NCBI GenBank assembly: GCA_038253885.1 | Contig: JBBSGP010000002.1 | Span: forward strand, 62,001 to 126,000 | Length of the DNA stretch: 64,000 nt | Origin: JALZAQ01 sp038253885 | GTDB taxonomy: Bacteria; Gemmatimonadota; Gemmatimonadetes; Gemmatimonadales; Gemmatimonadaceae | Direction of reading: 5' to 3' | Shown: one piece after another, positions 51,973-61,267 of the stretch | Position numbering within the stretch: the first letter of the stretch is position 1 | Layout of the letters: the number at the start of each line of letters is the position of its first letter | The notes under the pieces: model-generated | The model's input: only the letters and a program-made list of their open reading frames with translations | Told to the model about the DNA's origin: nothing | Databases searched by the model: none | Made by a program: the position numbers and the translations under genes

Positions 51973-53739
51973 ATGCGCCGCCATAACGTAGTCCCGTTTT
52001 GGCTCATCACCGCGCTCGCTCTCGCCGCGTGTCAGCACGGGCGATCATCGGCGGCCATGGCGCCGGAGTCGTCGGTTGCCGCGCCCGCCTCGACGACCGT
52101 TCCGGTTTTCCCGGCCGACTGGCGGTTCCGACCCGGCCGCATCGGCGTGGAGGCACCGAGCGCGATGGTGGTGAGCAACAGCGATCTGGCGAGCGCCGTC
52201 GGCGCGGAGATCATGAAGCGAGGCGGGAACGCCGTCGATGCCGCGGTCGCCGTTGGCTTCGCGCTCACCGTCACGTTTCCGGTGGCCGGAAACATCGGCG
52301 GCGGTGGCTTCATGGTCATTCGAATGGCCGATGGCCGCACGGAAGCACTGGACTACCGCGAGGTCGCTCCACTCGCGGCCACGCACGACATGTACCTCGA
52401 CGCCAACGGCAAGCTCACGGACAGGAGTATCGTGGGGCATCTCGCCGTCGGCGTTCCGGGCGCGGTGGCGGGGATGGCGGAAGCGCTTCGGAAATACGGC
52501 ACGATGTCGCTGCACGACGTGATGCAGCCAGCGATTCGTCTGGCCGCGGACGGATTCACGGTGGACAGCGCGATGTCGCGCGGCCTGGCCGCCGACAGCG
52601 GACTGCTGACGCGCTTCGCCGGGGCTCAGACTTTCTATCCGAGCGGCCACCCGATGTCTCCGGGAATGACGTTGCGACAGCCCGAGCTGGCGCACACGCT
52701 CGCGATGATCGCGGATGACGGAGCGAAAGCCTTCTATTCGGGGGCGATCGCGGACCTGCTGGTCGCGGAGATGAAGCGCGGCGGTGGCATCATCACGAAG
52801 GAAGACCTGGCCCGTTACGCGCCGATCTGGCGCGCGCCGATCCGGGGTAGCTACCGGGGCTACTCGCTGCTCTCGATGCCTCCGTCATCGTCGGGTGGCG
52901 TGACCATGGTCGAGGCATTGAACATCCTCGAGGGCTATGACAGGTTGCCGCCGTTCGAGAGCGCGGAGTACCGGCACCTGTTCGCCGAAGCTTTTCGGCG
53001 CGCGTTCGTGGACCGGAACACCAAGCTCGGCGATCCGGCCTTCGTGAGCGTTCCCGTGGGCGAGCTCACCGATAAGGCGTACGCTCTGCGTCAGCGCCAG
53101 AGCATCGCCTGGGACAAGGCGACGGCCACGCCGAGATTCAGCAACGGCGCCAGCATCGGTATGCACACGACGAGCTACTCGGTGGTGGACGCGGCCGGCA
53201 GCGCCGTGGCAACGACGACGACGCTGAACAACGGGTATGGCTCGGGCGTGTTCGTCACCGGCGCGGGGTTCTTCCTGAACGATGAGATGGACGATTTTGC
53301 GGCGCAGCCCGGAAAGCCGAATATGTTCGGCCTGATTCAGGGCGAGAGCAACGCGATCGCGCCAGGGAAGCGGATGCTCAGCGCGATGACCCCCACCGTG
53401 GTGTTGGACCCGCAGGGGCGGTTGCTACTGGTTGTCGGCGCCGCTGGCGGGCCGACGATTATCACGGGCGTCGCACAGGTGATCCTGAACGTCATCGACC
53501 ATCACATGTCGCTCCCCGATGCCATGGCGGCGCCGAGGATCCATCACCAGGCATGGCCGGATTCGATTCGCTACGAGCGCGGCGGACTGACCGCGGCGGT
53601 CGCCGACTCATTGCGGCGGATGGGGCACGGCCTCTGGCAGACTGGGTCGCTGACCAACGTGAACGGGATCATGAGAGTGGGCCGCGGTTACGTCGGCGTG
53701 TTCGAGCCGAGGGCGAGCGGGGGAGCCGTGGGCTACTGA
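51973..53739 (+). CDS. ggt: Gamma-glutamyltransferase, lipoprotein form
   Basis: 588 residues with a lipoprotein signal (ALALAAC). It is an Ntn-hydrolase precursor: the large-subunit part has NAVDAAVAVGFALTVTFPVAGNIGGGGFMVIR and YREVAPLAATHDMY; the small subunit should begin at T399 in HTTSYSVVDAAGSAVATTTTLN, where autoprocessing exposes the catalytic threonine. GSGVFVTGAGFFLNDEMDDF and MLSAMTPTVVLDPQGRLLLVVGAAGGP complete the family pattern. It cleaves gamma-glutamyl bonds of glutathione and its conjugates in the periplasm. A terminator hairpin shared with the next, convergent gene follows 47 bases after the stop. Confidence 0.95.
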   Translation: MRRHNVVPFWLITALALAACQHGRSSAAMAPESSVAAPASTTVPVFPADWRFRPGRIGVEAPSAMVVSNSDLASAVGAEIMKRGGNAVDAAVAVGFALTVTFPVAGNIGGGGFMVIRMADGRTEALDYREVAPLAATHDMYLDANGKLTDRSIVGHLAVGVPGAVAGMAEALRKYGTMSLHDVMQPAIRLAADGFTVDSAMSRGLAADSGLLTRFAGAQTFYPSGHPMSPGMTLRQPELAHTLAMIADDGAKAFYSGAIADLLVAEMKRGGGIITKEDLARYAPIWRAPIRGSYRGYSLLSMPPSSSGGVTMVEALNILEGYDRLPPFESAEYRHLFAEAFRRAFVDRNTKLGDPAFVSVPVGELTDKAYALRQRQSIAWDKATATPRFSNGASIGMHTTSYSVVDAAGSAVATTTTLNNGYGSGVFVTGAGFFLNDEMDDFAAQPGKPNMFGLIQGESNAIAPGKRMLSAMTPTVVLDPQGRLLLVVGAAGGPTIITGVAQVILNVIDHHMSLPDAMAAPRIHHQAWPDSIRYERGGLTAAVADSLRRMGHGLWQTGSLTNVNGIMRVGRGYVGVFEPRASGGAVGY

Positions 53740-53780
53740 TCGCCGTCGGTCGACTCCCGAGCAGCACAGCGGGGGGAGAG

Positions 53781-53816
53781 AAAAAAAGGGCCGAGTGGAG
53801 ATCCACTCGGCCCTTC
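53781..53816 (-). terminator. Intrinsic terminator of the glycine-zipper lipoprotein gene
   Basis: A perfect 14-bp stem (53787-53800 with 53803-53816, two-base loop, effectively four) is followed on the minus strand by CCTTTTTTTC. The T tract makes it a classical intrinsic terminator for the minus-strand gene 22 bases upstream; the stem probably also stops the convergent gamma-glutamyltransferase transcript. Confidence 0.85.
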
Positions 53817-53837
53817 TGCTTGGCGTGTCGTGCGCGA

Positions 53838-54713
53838 CTACATGGTGATCGTCGCGGGTGTGTTCAGCTTGATCGCGATCCGGCCGCCGTCGATCAGACA
53901 GCCCTCGTAATTCGCCGTACCCATAGCGACGGCAGTGCCCGCGGCCGCGCCGGTCGCGGCACCGATGATCGTGGACTTGGTGTCGTGCCCCAGAATCTGG
54001 CCAGCGATCGCACCGATCACCGCGCCTCCGATCACCTTCTGCGCATCCTTGCTGTTGTCGGAGCGAACCTGCTGCACCGCAACGTCGCTGATCGACGCGT
54101 CGACGGGATACGTCTTGCCACCCCACGAGATGCTCTGCACCACGAACCCCATCTTGATCGGGTCGGTGGCATTGTCGCTGCGGCTGACGGATGTCACCTG
54201 AACCACCGCCTTGGCTCCGACGGGAATCGTCGCACCGTTCGAGCCGGTCACGGCCTCGGAGACGGTCGCCGTGAAGCGATCACCAGCTTTCGCCGTGTTG
54301 GTGCAGACGCGTTGGTTCGACGTCATGTTGATGACGGTACCAGCCCCGATGGTCGCGGTACGACCCTCGCTTCCGGTCGTGCTCTTGGCGACGGTGTTAC
54401 CCGCAGCGGTCGTCGTCGGCGCCGGAGTCACATTGCTGGACGTCGTCGCGGGTGCAGTCGTCGCGGGGCGCGTCGCCGTGCGAGTCGGCGCGGGACGGCT
54501 CACCGTGCTGGTAGCGGCGCGGGTATTCGCCGCGGGCGCGTTCGCGGGCGGCACGTCCTTCAACTGCGGCTGGACCGCGCTGTCCTTGTTGGCCATCTGA
54601 AGGTCGCGCGTCAGCGCGGAGTCCTGCGACAGCGTGGTGTTTTTCTTGTCGGCGCAGGCGGCAGTGACCAGAACGGCGGAAATGACAGCCAGCGACAGGC
54701 GATATCTCGGCAT
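53838..54713 (-). CDS. Lipoprotein with Thr/Pro/Ala-rich linker and glycine-zipper domain
   Basis: 291 residues: signal with lipobox and C20 (VLVTAAC), a disordered Thr/Ala/Pro-rich region (about 55-110), a compact beta domain (about 115-215: VINMTSNQRVCTN, GDRFTATVSEAV, IPVGAKAVVQV) and a C-terminal glycine zipper (IGGAVIGAIAGQILG, IIGAATGAAAGTAVAMG) that could insert into a membrane. The beta part resembles domains in TrbI-like and pilus-assembly proteins, but this is a weak match. The ATG has GGGGGAGGAT upstream and TACAAT about 25 bases before it; a T-tract terminator closes the unit. Confidence 0.75.
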   Translation of the reverse strand: MPRYRLSLAVISAVLVTAACADKKNTTLSQDSALTRDLQMANKDSAVQPQLKDVPPANAPAANTRAATSTVSRPAPTRTATRPATTAPATTSSNVTPAPTTTAAGNTVAKSTTGSEGRTATIGAGTVINMTSNQRVCTNTAKAGDRFTATVSEAVTGSNGATIPVGAKAVVQVTSVSRSDNATDPIKMGFVVQSISWGGKTYPVDASISDVAVQQVRSDNSKDAQKVIGGAVIGAIAGQILGHDTKSTIIGAATGAAAGTAVAMGTANYEGCLIDGGRIAIKLNTPATITM

Positions 54714-54980
54714 GGAGATCCTCCCCCTATGGGTGGATTGTAACTGATTCGGATTGCTGCGTTTATCGGCGGCGCGTGTAGACGGTGATGGCCCGGCCGA
54801 ACAAATGATGTGAGGCAAGGGCCGTGCCGCATGCGGGCCGCAACCGGCTTGCGACCCTCGTCCGTGAGCCCCGATGATACCCTCGATGGGCCTGCCGTGT
54901 TCATCCTCGCATGCGACCGCGTGGAGCGCGCGCGATCTCACGAATTGGCGTGCGATGCGACGCCGGGCTAAACTTGGCCC

Positions 54981-55814
54981 ATGAGCCGGGCGACTACCGA
55001 TGAAAGTGCGCTTCAACAGCGGGTCGCCGCCCTCGAGGCACAGCTTCACGAGCAATCGCGGCAGACCTCCGAGCTGAAAAACCAGGACGCTCTGAAGACT
55101 CAGTTCCTGGCCAACATCTCTCACGATCTCCGGACTCCGCTGACAGCCGTGATCACGCACGCCGAGATTCTGCGGGACGGGATCCTCGGACCGATCTCCG
55201 ACCGGCAGCGCGAGAGCATCGTCGGCATCATCGGCGGTGGACGCCAGCTGTTGGAGATGGTGGGCGAGATTCTCACCTACGCTCGTGGCGCCGCCAACCA
55301 GCTGTCGCTGAGCCGGAGCCAGTTCGCGGTGGAGGCGGTCATCGACCAGGTGTGCGAGATGAGCGAGTCGCTGGTCGCTCGGAAGGAGCACTCGCTGACC
55401 GTCGATCTGCGCCGCGGGCTTCCTCGGCTGTATGCGGATCGGGAGAAGCTCACACACGTTCTGAGCAACCTGCTCGGAAACGCTATCGATTTCACGCCGC
55501 CCGGCGGACGTGTCTGGATCGCCGCGCGGCTCGCGGACTCGACCGAGCGCGGGGGGGGGGGAGGGCAGGCCGTGCTGTTCGAGGTTGGAGACAGCGGCAT
55601 CGGCATCGCGCCCGAACACCACGAATTCGTCTTCCGGGAGTTCGCCCAGGTGGATGCCTCGTCCTCGAGGATCCACCACGGCACCGGTCTCGGCCTCGCG
55701 ATTACCCGGAAGTTCGTCGAGCTTCACGACGGTCGCATCTGGGTGGAGAGTGTGGTTCACGCGGGAAGCCGCTTCTTCTTCACAATCCCCGTGCGTCCCG
55801 CGCCCGAAGGGTGA
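54981..55814 (+). CDS. Sensor-less histidine kinase
   Basis: 277 residues. An N-terminal coiled coil (1-40) leads into HisKA with H48 (NISHDLRTPLTAV), then a complete HATPase domain: N box LSNLLGNAIDFTP, G1 VGDSGIGIAP, G2 GTGLGLAIT. There is no membrane segment, so signals must come through the coiled coil or another partner. A run of eleven G (55551-55561) lies inside the ATPase domain and encodes part of a Gly5 stretch. The stop overlaps the start of the response regulator gene (GTGA). The 267-base region upstream (54714-54980) holds no other supported gene. Confidence 0.92.
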   Translation: MSRATTDESALQQRVAALEAQLHEQSRQTSELKNQDALKTQFLANISHDLRTPLTAVITHAEILRDGILGPISDRQRESIVGIIGGGRQLLEMVGEILTYARGAANQLSLSRSQFAVEAVIDQVCEMSESLVARKEHSLTVDLRRGLPRLYADREKLTHVLSNLLGNAIDFTPPGGRVWIAARLADSTERGGGGGQAVLFEVGDSGIGIAPEHHEFVFREFAQVDASSSRIHHGTGLGLAITRKFVELHDGRIWVESVVHAGSRFFFTIPVRPAPEG

Positions 55815-56182
55815 GCGTCCACGTCCTGATCGTGGAGGACAGCGTGCTGGTGACGGACGCTCTCCGTACGCTTCTCGAGGCGACAGATCACCGTGTCACC
55901 ACTGCCTCCGGCGTCGCCGCCGCGGTGGCGAGCATCGAGCGCGACCCGCCGGACGTGATGCTGCTCGATCTGGGACTCGGGGATGGCAACGGCTTGCTCG
56001 TCCTCGAGCGGCTGGCCGCGGCGTCGGTCGCGTGTCCCGCTACGATTGCCGTCACCGGAAGCGACGCTCCCGAGATTCGTGAGGCCTGCCGCGCGGCCGG
56101 ATGTGTCGATGTTCTGCTCAAGCCGGTGCCGAGCGCGATATTGAGAGCTCGCATTGCCGCCGCGGCTCCGAGCCGTGGTTGA
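55811..56182 (+). CDS. Single-domain response regulator
   Basis: 123 residues, receiver domain only: VEDS at 8-11, phospho-acceptor D53 (VMLLDLGLGDGNG), a Thr in IAVTGSD and a Lys in DVLLKPVPS. With no output domain it must act by protein contact or as a phosphorelay step. GTG start overlapping the kinase stop by 4 bases, hence a cognate pair. The hydrophobic, alanine-rich helices are typical of the CheY-like fold. Confidence 0.92.
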   Translation: MSVHVLIVEDSVLVTDALRTLLEATDHRVTTASGVAAAVASIERDPPDVMLLDLGLGDGNGLLVLERLAAASVACPATIAVTGSDAPEIREACRAAGCVDVLLKPVPSAILRARIAAAAPSRG

Positions 56183-56231
56183 GGAAGGCTACCGGTCGAT
56201 GAGAACGCGCCGGCGGCTCACCCCCCCGGGG

Positions 56232-56960
56232 TCAGAGGCGGCTCCGGATCGCTTCGGGCGTGAACGGCTGGAGCCAGCTCGCGAGGAGCGTGAAGTAGCC
56301 GGTCGCAAGCAGTAGTCCCACGATGATCAGGAACGCGCCGCCCAGCCGGCCCGCCCAGGCGAGCCATGAACGGTAGCGCTGTACGCTCGAGACGAACGTG
56401 CTGACGGCCAGAGAGGCAAGGAGGAAGGGAGCAGCGAGACCGAGCGAGTACGCGAACAGCAGCGGCAGCCCCGTGCGAAGATCCGCGGCCGTGGAGGTAT
56501 AGATCAGTATCGAGCCGAGGATGGGTCCGATGCACGGTGTCCAGCCGGCACCGAAGGCGACGCCGACGAGCGCCGAGCCCAGATAGCCGACCGGCTTCGC
56601 GGCCAGGTGCACGCGACGCTCGCGCGATAGGACGCCCCACTCGAACACGCCGAGCAGGTTCAGACCGAACAGGACTATCAGCGCTCCACCAATGCGGCTG
56701 ATCGGTGCCCGGTATGCTGCCAGGACGCGGCCGAGGAGCGTCGCGGTCGCACCGAGGGTGACGAACACCGCAGTGAAGCCGAGGATGAACAGGAGAGAAT
56801 GCACGAGAGCCGCGCGGCGCGCTCCCTGCACTTCCTCGAGACTCAGTCCCGTGATGAAGGTGAGGTAGCTTGGAAACAGAGGAAGGACGCATGGGGAGAG
56901 GAAGCTGAGCACTCCCCCGGTGAACGCGAGTGCGAGCCCCAGCCCGCCGGTGTCGGTCAT
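56232..56960 (-). CDS. ccdA: Cytochrome c biogenesis protein CcdA (thiol transporter)
   Basis: 242 residues with six membrane helices. The two redox cysteines lie in SFLSPCVLPLFPSYLTF and GAGWTPCIGPILGSIL, the DsbD/CcdA hallmark. It passes electrons from cytoplasmic thioredoxin to periplasmic thioredoxin-like partners for cytochrome c maturation. ATG at 56960 with GGGAGAGGGA upstream; a longer in-frame start would overlap the divergent gene. No CcmG/ResA partner is within the window. Confidence 0.92.
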   Translation of the reverse strand: MTDTGGLGLALAFTGGVLSFLSPCVLPLFPSYLTFITGLSLEEVQGARRAALVHSLLFILGFTAVFVTLGATATLLGRVLAAYRAPISRIGGALIVLFGLNLLGVFEWGVLSRERRVHLAAKPVGYLGSALVGVAFGAGWTPCIGPILGSILIYTSTAADLRTGLPLLFAYSLGLAAPFLLASLAVSTFVSSVQRYRSWLAWAGRLGGAFLIIVGLLLATGYFTLLASWLQPFTPEAIRSRL

Positions 56961-56997
56961 TCCCTCTCCCTCGGGGGAGCGGCGGGCCCGGCGCCGC

Positions 56998-58728
56998 ATG
57001 GGGCCGCTGCTTCGATTCTACTACGCCCTGAAGTATCGTGCCTTCCGCGGCGAGAAGCGCCCGCGAGACGATCGGCGCGGTCTCATCATGCTCCAGATCG
57101 ACGCACTGGCGTACGCCGATCTGCGCCGGGCGCTCGAGTTGGGTTACTGTCCCACGATCGCCCGTCTGATGCGCGAAGAACGCCACTCTCTCCGGCGGTG
57201 GTTCTGCGGATTGCCTTCGGCGACGCCATACTGCCAGGCGGGATTCTTCCACGGACAGAACGGCGGGATTCCGGCCTTCCGATTCTACGACAAAACGGCG
57301 CGGCGGGTGATCACCTGCAACATGCCGGATGGCGTGCAATATATCCGGGATCGCATTCGCTCGCCGGGCGCTCTCTCGGGCGGGTCGAGCTACGTCAACC
57401 TCCTGGACGGGGATGCGCAGACCGTCGCCTTCACGGTCGCGACCCGGGAGCGCCTGTCCGTGTACCGGCGGCTGGGCGGCACGCGGATGGCTCTCCTCAT
57501 CCTGTTGCATCCGATCCGGATGGCGCGGATGGCGCTGCAGAGCGCCTGGGAGTGGCTACGCGAGGAGTGGGAGCGGGTGATGTCCGCGCTCGGCGGCCGG
57601 AGAACCCACTCGGAGGGAATCTTTCCGTTCGTCCGCATCCTGAGCAACGTGATCGTCCGCGAGCTCCAGACGCTCGCCATCATGCTCGACATCTATCTCG
57701 GCGTGCCGGTCATCTACAGCACCTACATGCAGTATGATGAGCTGGCTCACCATTTCGGACCATCGAGCCGCCAGGCGCTGGTGGATCTGCGCCGCACCGA
57801 CGCCCGGATCGCCGAGATCTGGCGCATGCTGGGAGCGGTGAGCTCGCGGCGCTACGACCTCGTCATTCTCTCCGACCACGGAATGACGCCGGCCCTGAGC
57901 TATCGCGTGCAATTCGGGGAGTCGCTCGGCAAGACGGTGAAGCGTATTCTCGACGGGGATGCGCTCCGTGCCGGGGGCGAGCCGCTCCAGCTGCTGGCGA
58001 GCTACGCCGAGGATTCCGAGTACGCTGACATCGGTCCGCAGGTGGTGCAGGTCATGGCGGGCGCGTCCGGTGCGGAGCCGGATCGCCCGCTGTACGGGGC
58101 GATGCGCCACTTCCGCGACTGGTTGAGAAGCCGGTACGGGCTTCGGGAGCTGATCTTTCCGGAGAAGTACTATGTCAGCGGGCGGCACGATGTGGTGGTG
58201 ACGTACAGCTCCTGCCTGGCACTCATCTATTTTGCCGAAGTGCCGGACCAGATCGGCATCGAGCAGATCGCACGTGATCGCCAGCACGCCCTCCTGTATA
58301 CATCCCTGCTGGCCCATCCCGGCATCGGTCTGGTCGCCACACGGGTGGGAGTGAGCGAGAGCAGACAGGTGCATCTGGAGAGCCGGCGCGGCCGCGCCCT
58401 CATCGCGGACGAGCACATCGAGATCCTGGCCGGGGAGAATCCGTTGGAGCCCTACGGCACCGAAGCGTATGTCGTCCGCGCCGTCCGCGACCTCGTGCTC
58501 CAGCCCAATGCTGGCGATCTCGTGCTCTTCGGCGCCTACGATGGGTACGACATCATCTCCTTCGACGATCAGGTCGGCGCTCATGGCTCGGCCGGTGGCG
58601 ATCAGATGTATCCTTTTCTCATCACCCCGCCCGATCTCGATGTGGCCGGTGAGACCCTGGAAGATGCCCGCGACATCCATCGGACGGTTCTCCGCCACTA
58701 CGCCACGCAATCGGCGGCCGGCGACTGA
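56998..58728 (+). CDS. Alkaline phosphatase superfamily protein
   Basis: 576 residues. Metal-ligand segments of the superfamily are seen: LIMLQIDALAYADL (first Asp), GLPSATPYCQAGFFHG with the likely nucleophilic Thr, YMQYDELAHHFGP (Asp and His ligands) and VILSDHGMTP (Asp-His). It is related to the nucleotide pyrophosphatase/phosphodiesterase branch; the physiological substrate is not known. A hydrophobic helix near 160-175 might anchor it. The ATG at 56998 is 37 bases from the divergent ccdA start; its ribosome binding site is weak. The long C-terminal third (about 380-576) is conserved in such proteins but unassigned. Confidence 0.8.
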   Translation: MGPLLRFYYALKYRAFRGEKRPRDDRRGLIMLQIDALAYADLRRALELGYCPTIARLMREERHSLRRWFCGLPSATPYCQAGFFHGQNGGIPAFRFYDKTARRVITCNMPDGVQYIRDRIRSPGALSGGSSYVNLLDGDAQTVAFTVATRERLSVYRRLGGTRMALLILLHPIRMARMALQSAWEWLREEWERVMSALGGRRTHSEGIFPFVRILSNVIVRELQTLAIMLDIYLGVPVIYSTYMQYDELAHHFGPSSRQALVDLRRTDARIAEIWRMLGAVSSRRYDLVILSDHGMTPALSYRVQFGESLGKTVKRILDGDALRAGGEPLQLLASYAEDSEYADIGPQVVQVMAGASGAEPDRPLYGAMRHFRDWLRSRYGLRELIFPEKYYVSGRHDVVVTYSSCLALIYFAEVPDQIGIEQIARDRQHALLYTSLLAHPGIGLVATRVGVSESRQVHLESRRGRALIADEHIEILAGENPLEPYGTEAYVVRAVRDLVLQPNAGDLVLFGAYDGYDIISFDDQVGAHGSAGGDQMYPFLITPPDLDVAGETLEDARDIHRTVLRHYATQSAAGD

Positions 58729-58775
58729 GCGGTGGCCGGCTGTGCGTCGTCTCCGGCCGGATCGCGCCGTCGCTC

Positions 58776-58804
58776 TTGAGCCGCAGCGCGGCGCGGACTA
58801 TATG
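58776..58804 (+). promoter_or_regulatory. Sigma70-type promoter of the TonB-receptor unit
   Basis: TTGAGC (58776-58781), 17 bases, TATATG (58799-58804), about 58 bases before the GTG at 58862. It is an AT-rich spot in GC-rich flanks. Confidence 0.55.
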
Positions 58805-58861
58805 CTAGGGGCCCGCGACTGAGATGTGTCGCGATTGGCCTCGGCGCCTGGAGATGTCACG

Positions 58862-61267
58862 GTGATAGTCCTCGCTCGGCTCTCTCGAGCCGCTCGCCCC
58901 ACGCGGAAGCTTTCATCGTGCGCGCGACTCCTCGTTGCCCTCGTGGTGGTCGAGACACCGGTGCTCGCCCAGACCGCAACCGGGTCGGTGCGCGGTCTGG
59001 TGCTCGGCACCGATGGCGATTCTCTGCGCGGCGCGAGCATCAGCGTGCCCGGGCGCCGCGTCAGCGCGAGCAGTGACGAGCATGGGCGATTCAGCCTGAC
59101 GGGTCTCGCGCCGGGGCCGGCTTCCATCCGAGTGCGGGCCCTCGGCCACCGGCCCGCGGATCGGCTCGTGACGGTGATCGAGAACGGGTGGGTGGAGGTC
59201 ATCTTCCGTCTGGAGACCTCGCCCGTCGCGCTGCGCACCGTTCGGACCGAAGCGGCGGATCGGGAACGCCAGCGCTTCAAGACCGAGGTCGGGGCGAGCA
59301 GCGTGTCGATGTCGGGCGCCACCATCGCCGCGATACCGGCGGTCGGCGAGCCCGATGTGCTTCGCGCTGTCCAGCTCCTTCCAGGGGTGCTCGCGCGCAA
59401 CGACTTCAGTGCCGGCTACAATGTCCGCGGCGGAGAGTCGGACCAGAATCTCATCCTGCTGGACGGGATCCCGATCTACAATCCGTTTCACCTCGGCGGC
59501 CTGTTCGGGATGTTCATGGATGAGACTGTGGGCGATGTCCAGCTACTCACCGGTGGCTTCCCGGTCACCTACGGTGGACGGCTCTCGAGCGTGCTGGATG
59601 TCACCAGCGCCGAGGAGACGCGGCGCGGCGTCCATGGGACTGTCGACGCGTCGCTTCTCTCCTCGAGTGTGGCACTCGGAAGTGGCCTGGCGAGCGGCAA
59701 TGGCAGCGTGAACATCGGCGCACGGCGCACGTACGCTGACCTCGTCGCTCCGGTATTCGGAAGGGACGCCCTGCCCTATCACTTTCAGGACGCGCAGGTG
59801 CACGCCACGCGGCTGCTGTCGACGGGCGGCACGCTGTCGCTGACAGGCTACGCGGGGCAAGACATCCTGAGCGGAGGTCTGTCGGCGCTCGGCGACTCCG
59901 TCGATGTGGGAAGCGGCGGATTTCGCGCCAACCTCAGTGCCGGCGATTACCACTTCGATTGGGGAAACCAGATCCTCGGCCTGACGCTCCAGCAGCCCCT
60001 CGGACCGGGATCGGAGATTCCGCTCGGGGGCGGAGCGGGGATCGGTCTCGGCGACAGCGCCTGGCTGGTGCAGCGTGCGTCGGTGTCGCACTACTCCACG
60101 ACGCTCGGCTTCGCGCGTGGCGCGCTGGAGTACTCGAACCGGGTGACCGAGGAAAGACTCGCCGGGTCGCTTCGCTGGCATACCGGTGTCCACGCGCCGA
60201 CAGTCGGGTACGAATTCTCTCAGTTCCAGATTCGGTACGGCTCGCAGTCGCCGCGGACCCAGGTCACGCTCCAGTCCATCACTCAGTCGCCGTCCGTGGG
60301 CGCGCTCTTCCTCGACGACAGGTGGCAGCCCGCCGCGCGACTTCTCCTTCGCTACGGAGCCCGGGTGGAGCACGTGACGTCGGCGGGCTGGACGGGGGTG
60401 TCACCCCGTGGTCAGGCGAAGCTGTTTCTCAATCGCGACCTCGCGCTCACGGCTTCCGCCGGACAGTACACGCAATGGATCCACGGGCTGCGCAACGAGG
60501 ACGTCCCACTCCGCGTGTTCGATTTCTGGATCGCGAGCGACAAGAGCATTCAGGTCACGAAGGCGCAACACTTCGGCGCTGGTCTCGAATCATGGCGCCG
60601 GGCGGATCGCTTCCTCCGCCTGGAGGGATTCTACAAGAATTACGACCGGCTGTACGAGCCGAACCCGAGCGATGATCCCGCCGTCGAGGGAGACGAGTTC
60701 GTTCCCACGACCGGCAAGTCGTACGGTCTGGATCTTTATGCTCGCCAGCTCGAAACCGGTCCGGTGAGCGGGTGGCTCGCGTACACCTTTGCGGTGAGCC
60801 GGCGCACGAGAGACGGAGTCAGTTACGCGCCGGCCCAGGACCGGTCGCACAATCTGAACGTCGTGGGGAGCTACCGGACCGCATCGCGCTGGCTCCTCGG
60901 CGCGCACTTCGCGCTCGGGACGGGCACACCGTATACCGACATCCTGGGCCAGACCATTCGCCGCAATTACGACGGGACGACCAACAGGTGGGATACGGGC
61001 ACGCCGAACCGGGAGCTCGTTCCGGTCGAAGGAGAGCGCAACGGCGCCCGCTATCCCCTCTTCCATCGCCTCGATATCAGCGCCTCGCGCAGCTACGCCT
61101 GGCGCGGGGGGCGGACGGTGGTCACGCCATCGCTCCAGATCATCAACGTCTACAACCAGCGCAACGTCTTCACCTACAACTTCGACTACGCTGGCAATCC
61201 ACCCACCCGCGAGGCGATCTCCCAGTTTCCCATCCTGCCCACGGTCGGAGTGCGGGTGGAATTCTGA
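58862..61267 (+). CDS. TonB-dependent outer-membrane receptor
   Basis: 801 residues. After a signal peptide (ending VLAQ) comes a carboxypeptidase-regulatory-like beta-sandwich (GSVRGLVLGTDGDSLRGASI ... RFSLTGLAPG), then the plug domain (YNVRGGESDQNLILLDGIPI, NPFHLGGLFGMF) and a 22-strand type barrel ending with GVRVEF and terminal Phe. It imports a nutrient across the outer membrane with TonB energy; the ligand is unknown. I start at GTG 58862, which has GGAG eight bases upstream; an in-frame GTG at 58826 would add 12 residues. The stop overlaps the ATG of the DUF4249-like gene. Confidence 0.92.
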   Translation: MIVLARLSRAARPTRKLSSCARLLVALVVVETPVLAQTATGSVRGLVLGTDGDSLRGASISVPGRRVSASSDEHGRFSLTGLAPGPASIRVRALGHRPADRLVTVIENGWVEVIFRLETSPVALRTVRTEAADRERQRFKTEVGASSVSMSGATIAAIPAVGEPDVLRAVQLLPGVLARNDFSAGYNVRGGESDQNLILLDGIPIYNPFHLGGLFGMFMDETVGDVQLLTGGFPVTYGGRLSSVLDVTSAEETRRGVHGTVDASLLSSSVALGSGLASGNGSVNIGARRTYADLVAPVFGRDALPYHFQDAQVHATRLLSTGGTLSLTGYAGQDILSGGLSALGDSVDVGSGGFRANLSAGDYHFDWGNQILGLTLQQPLGPGSEIPLGGGAGIGLGDSAWLVQRASVSHYSTTLGFARGALEYSNRVTEERLAGSLRWHTGVHAPTVGYEFSQFQIRYGSQSPRTQVTLQSITQSPSVGALFLDDRWQPAARLLLRYGARVEHVTSAGWTGVSPRGQAKLFLNRDLALTASAGQYTQWIHGLRNEDVPLRVFDFWIASDKSIQVTKAQHFGAGLESWRRADRFLRLEGFYKNYDRLYEPNPSDDPAVEGDEFVPTTGKSYGLDLYARQLETGPVSGWLAYTFAVSRRTRDGVSYAPAQDRSHNLNVVGSYRTASRWLLGAHFALGTGTPYTDILGQTIRRNYDGTTNRWDTGTPNRELVPVEGERNGARYPLFHRLDISASRSYAWRGGRTVVTPSLQIINVYNQRNVFTYNFDYAGNPPTREAISQFPILPTVGVRVEF

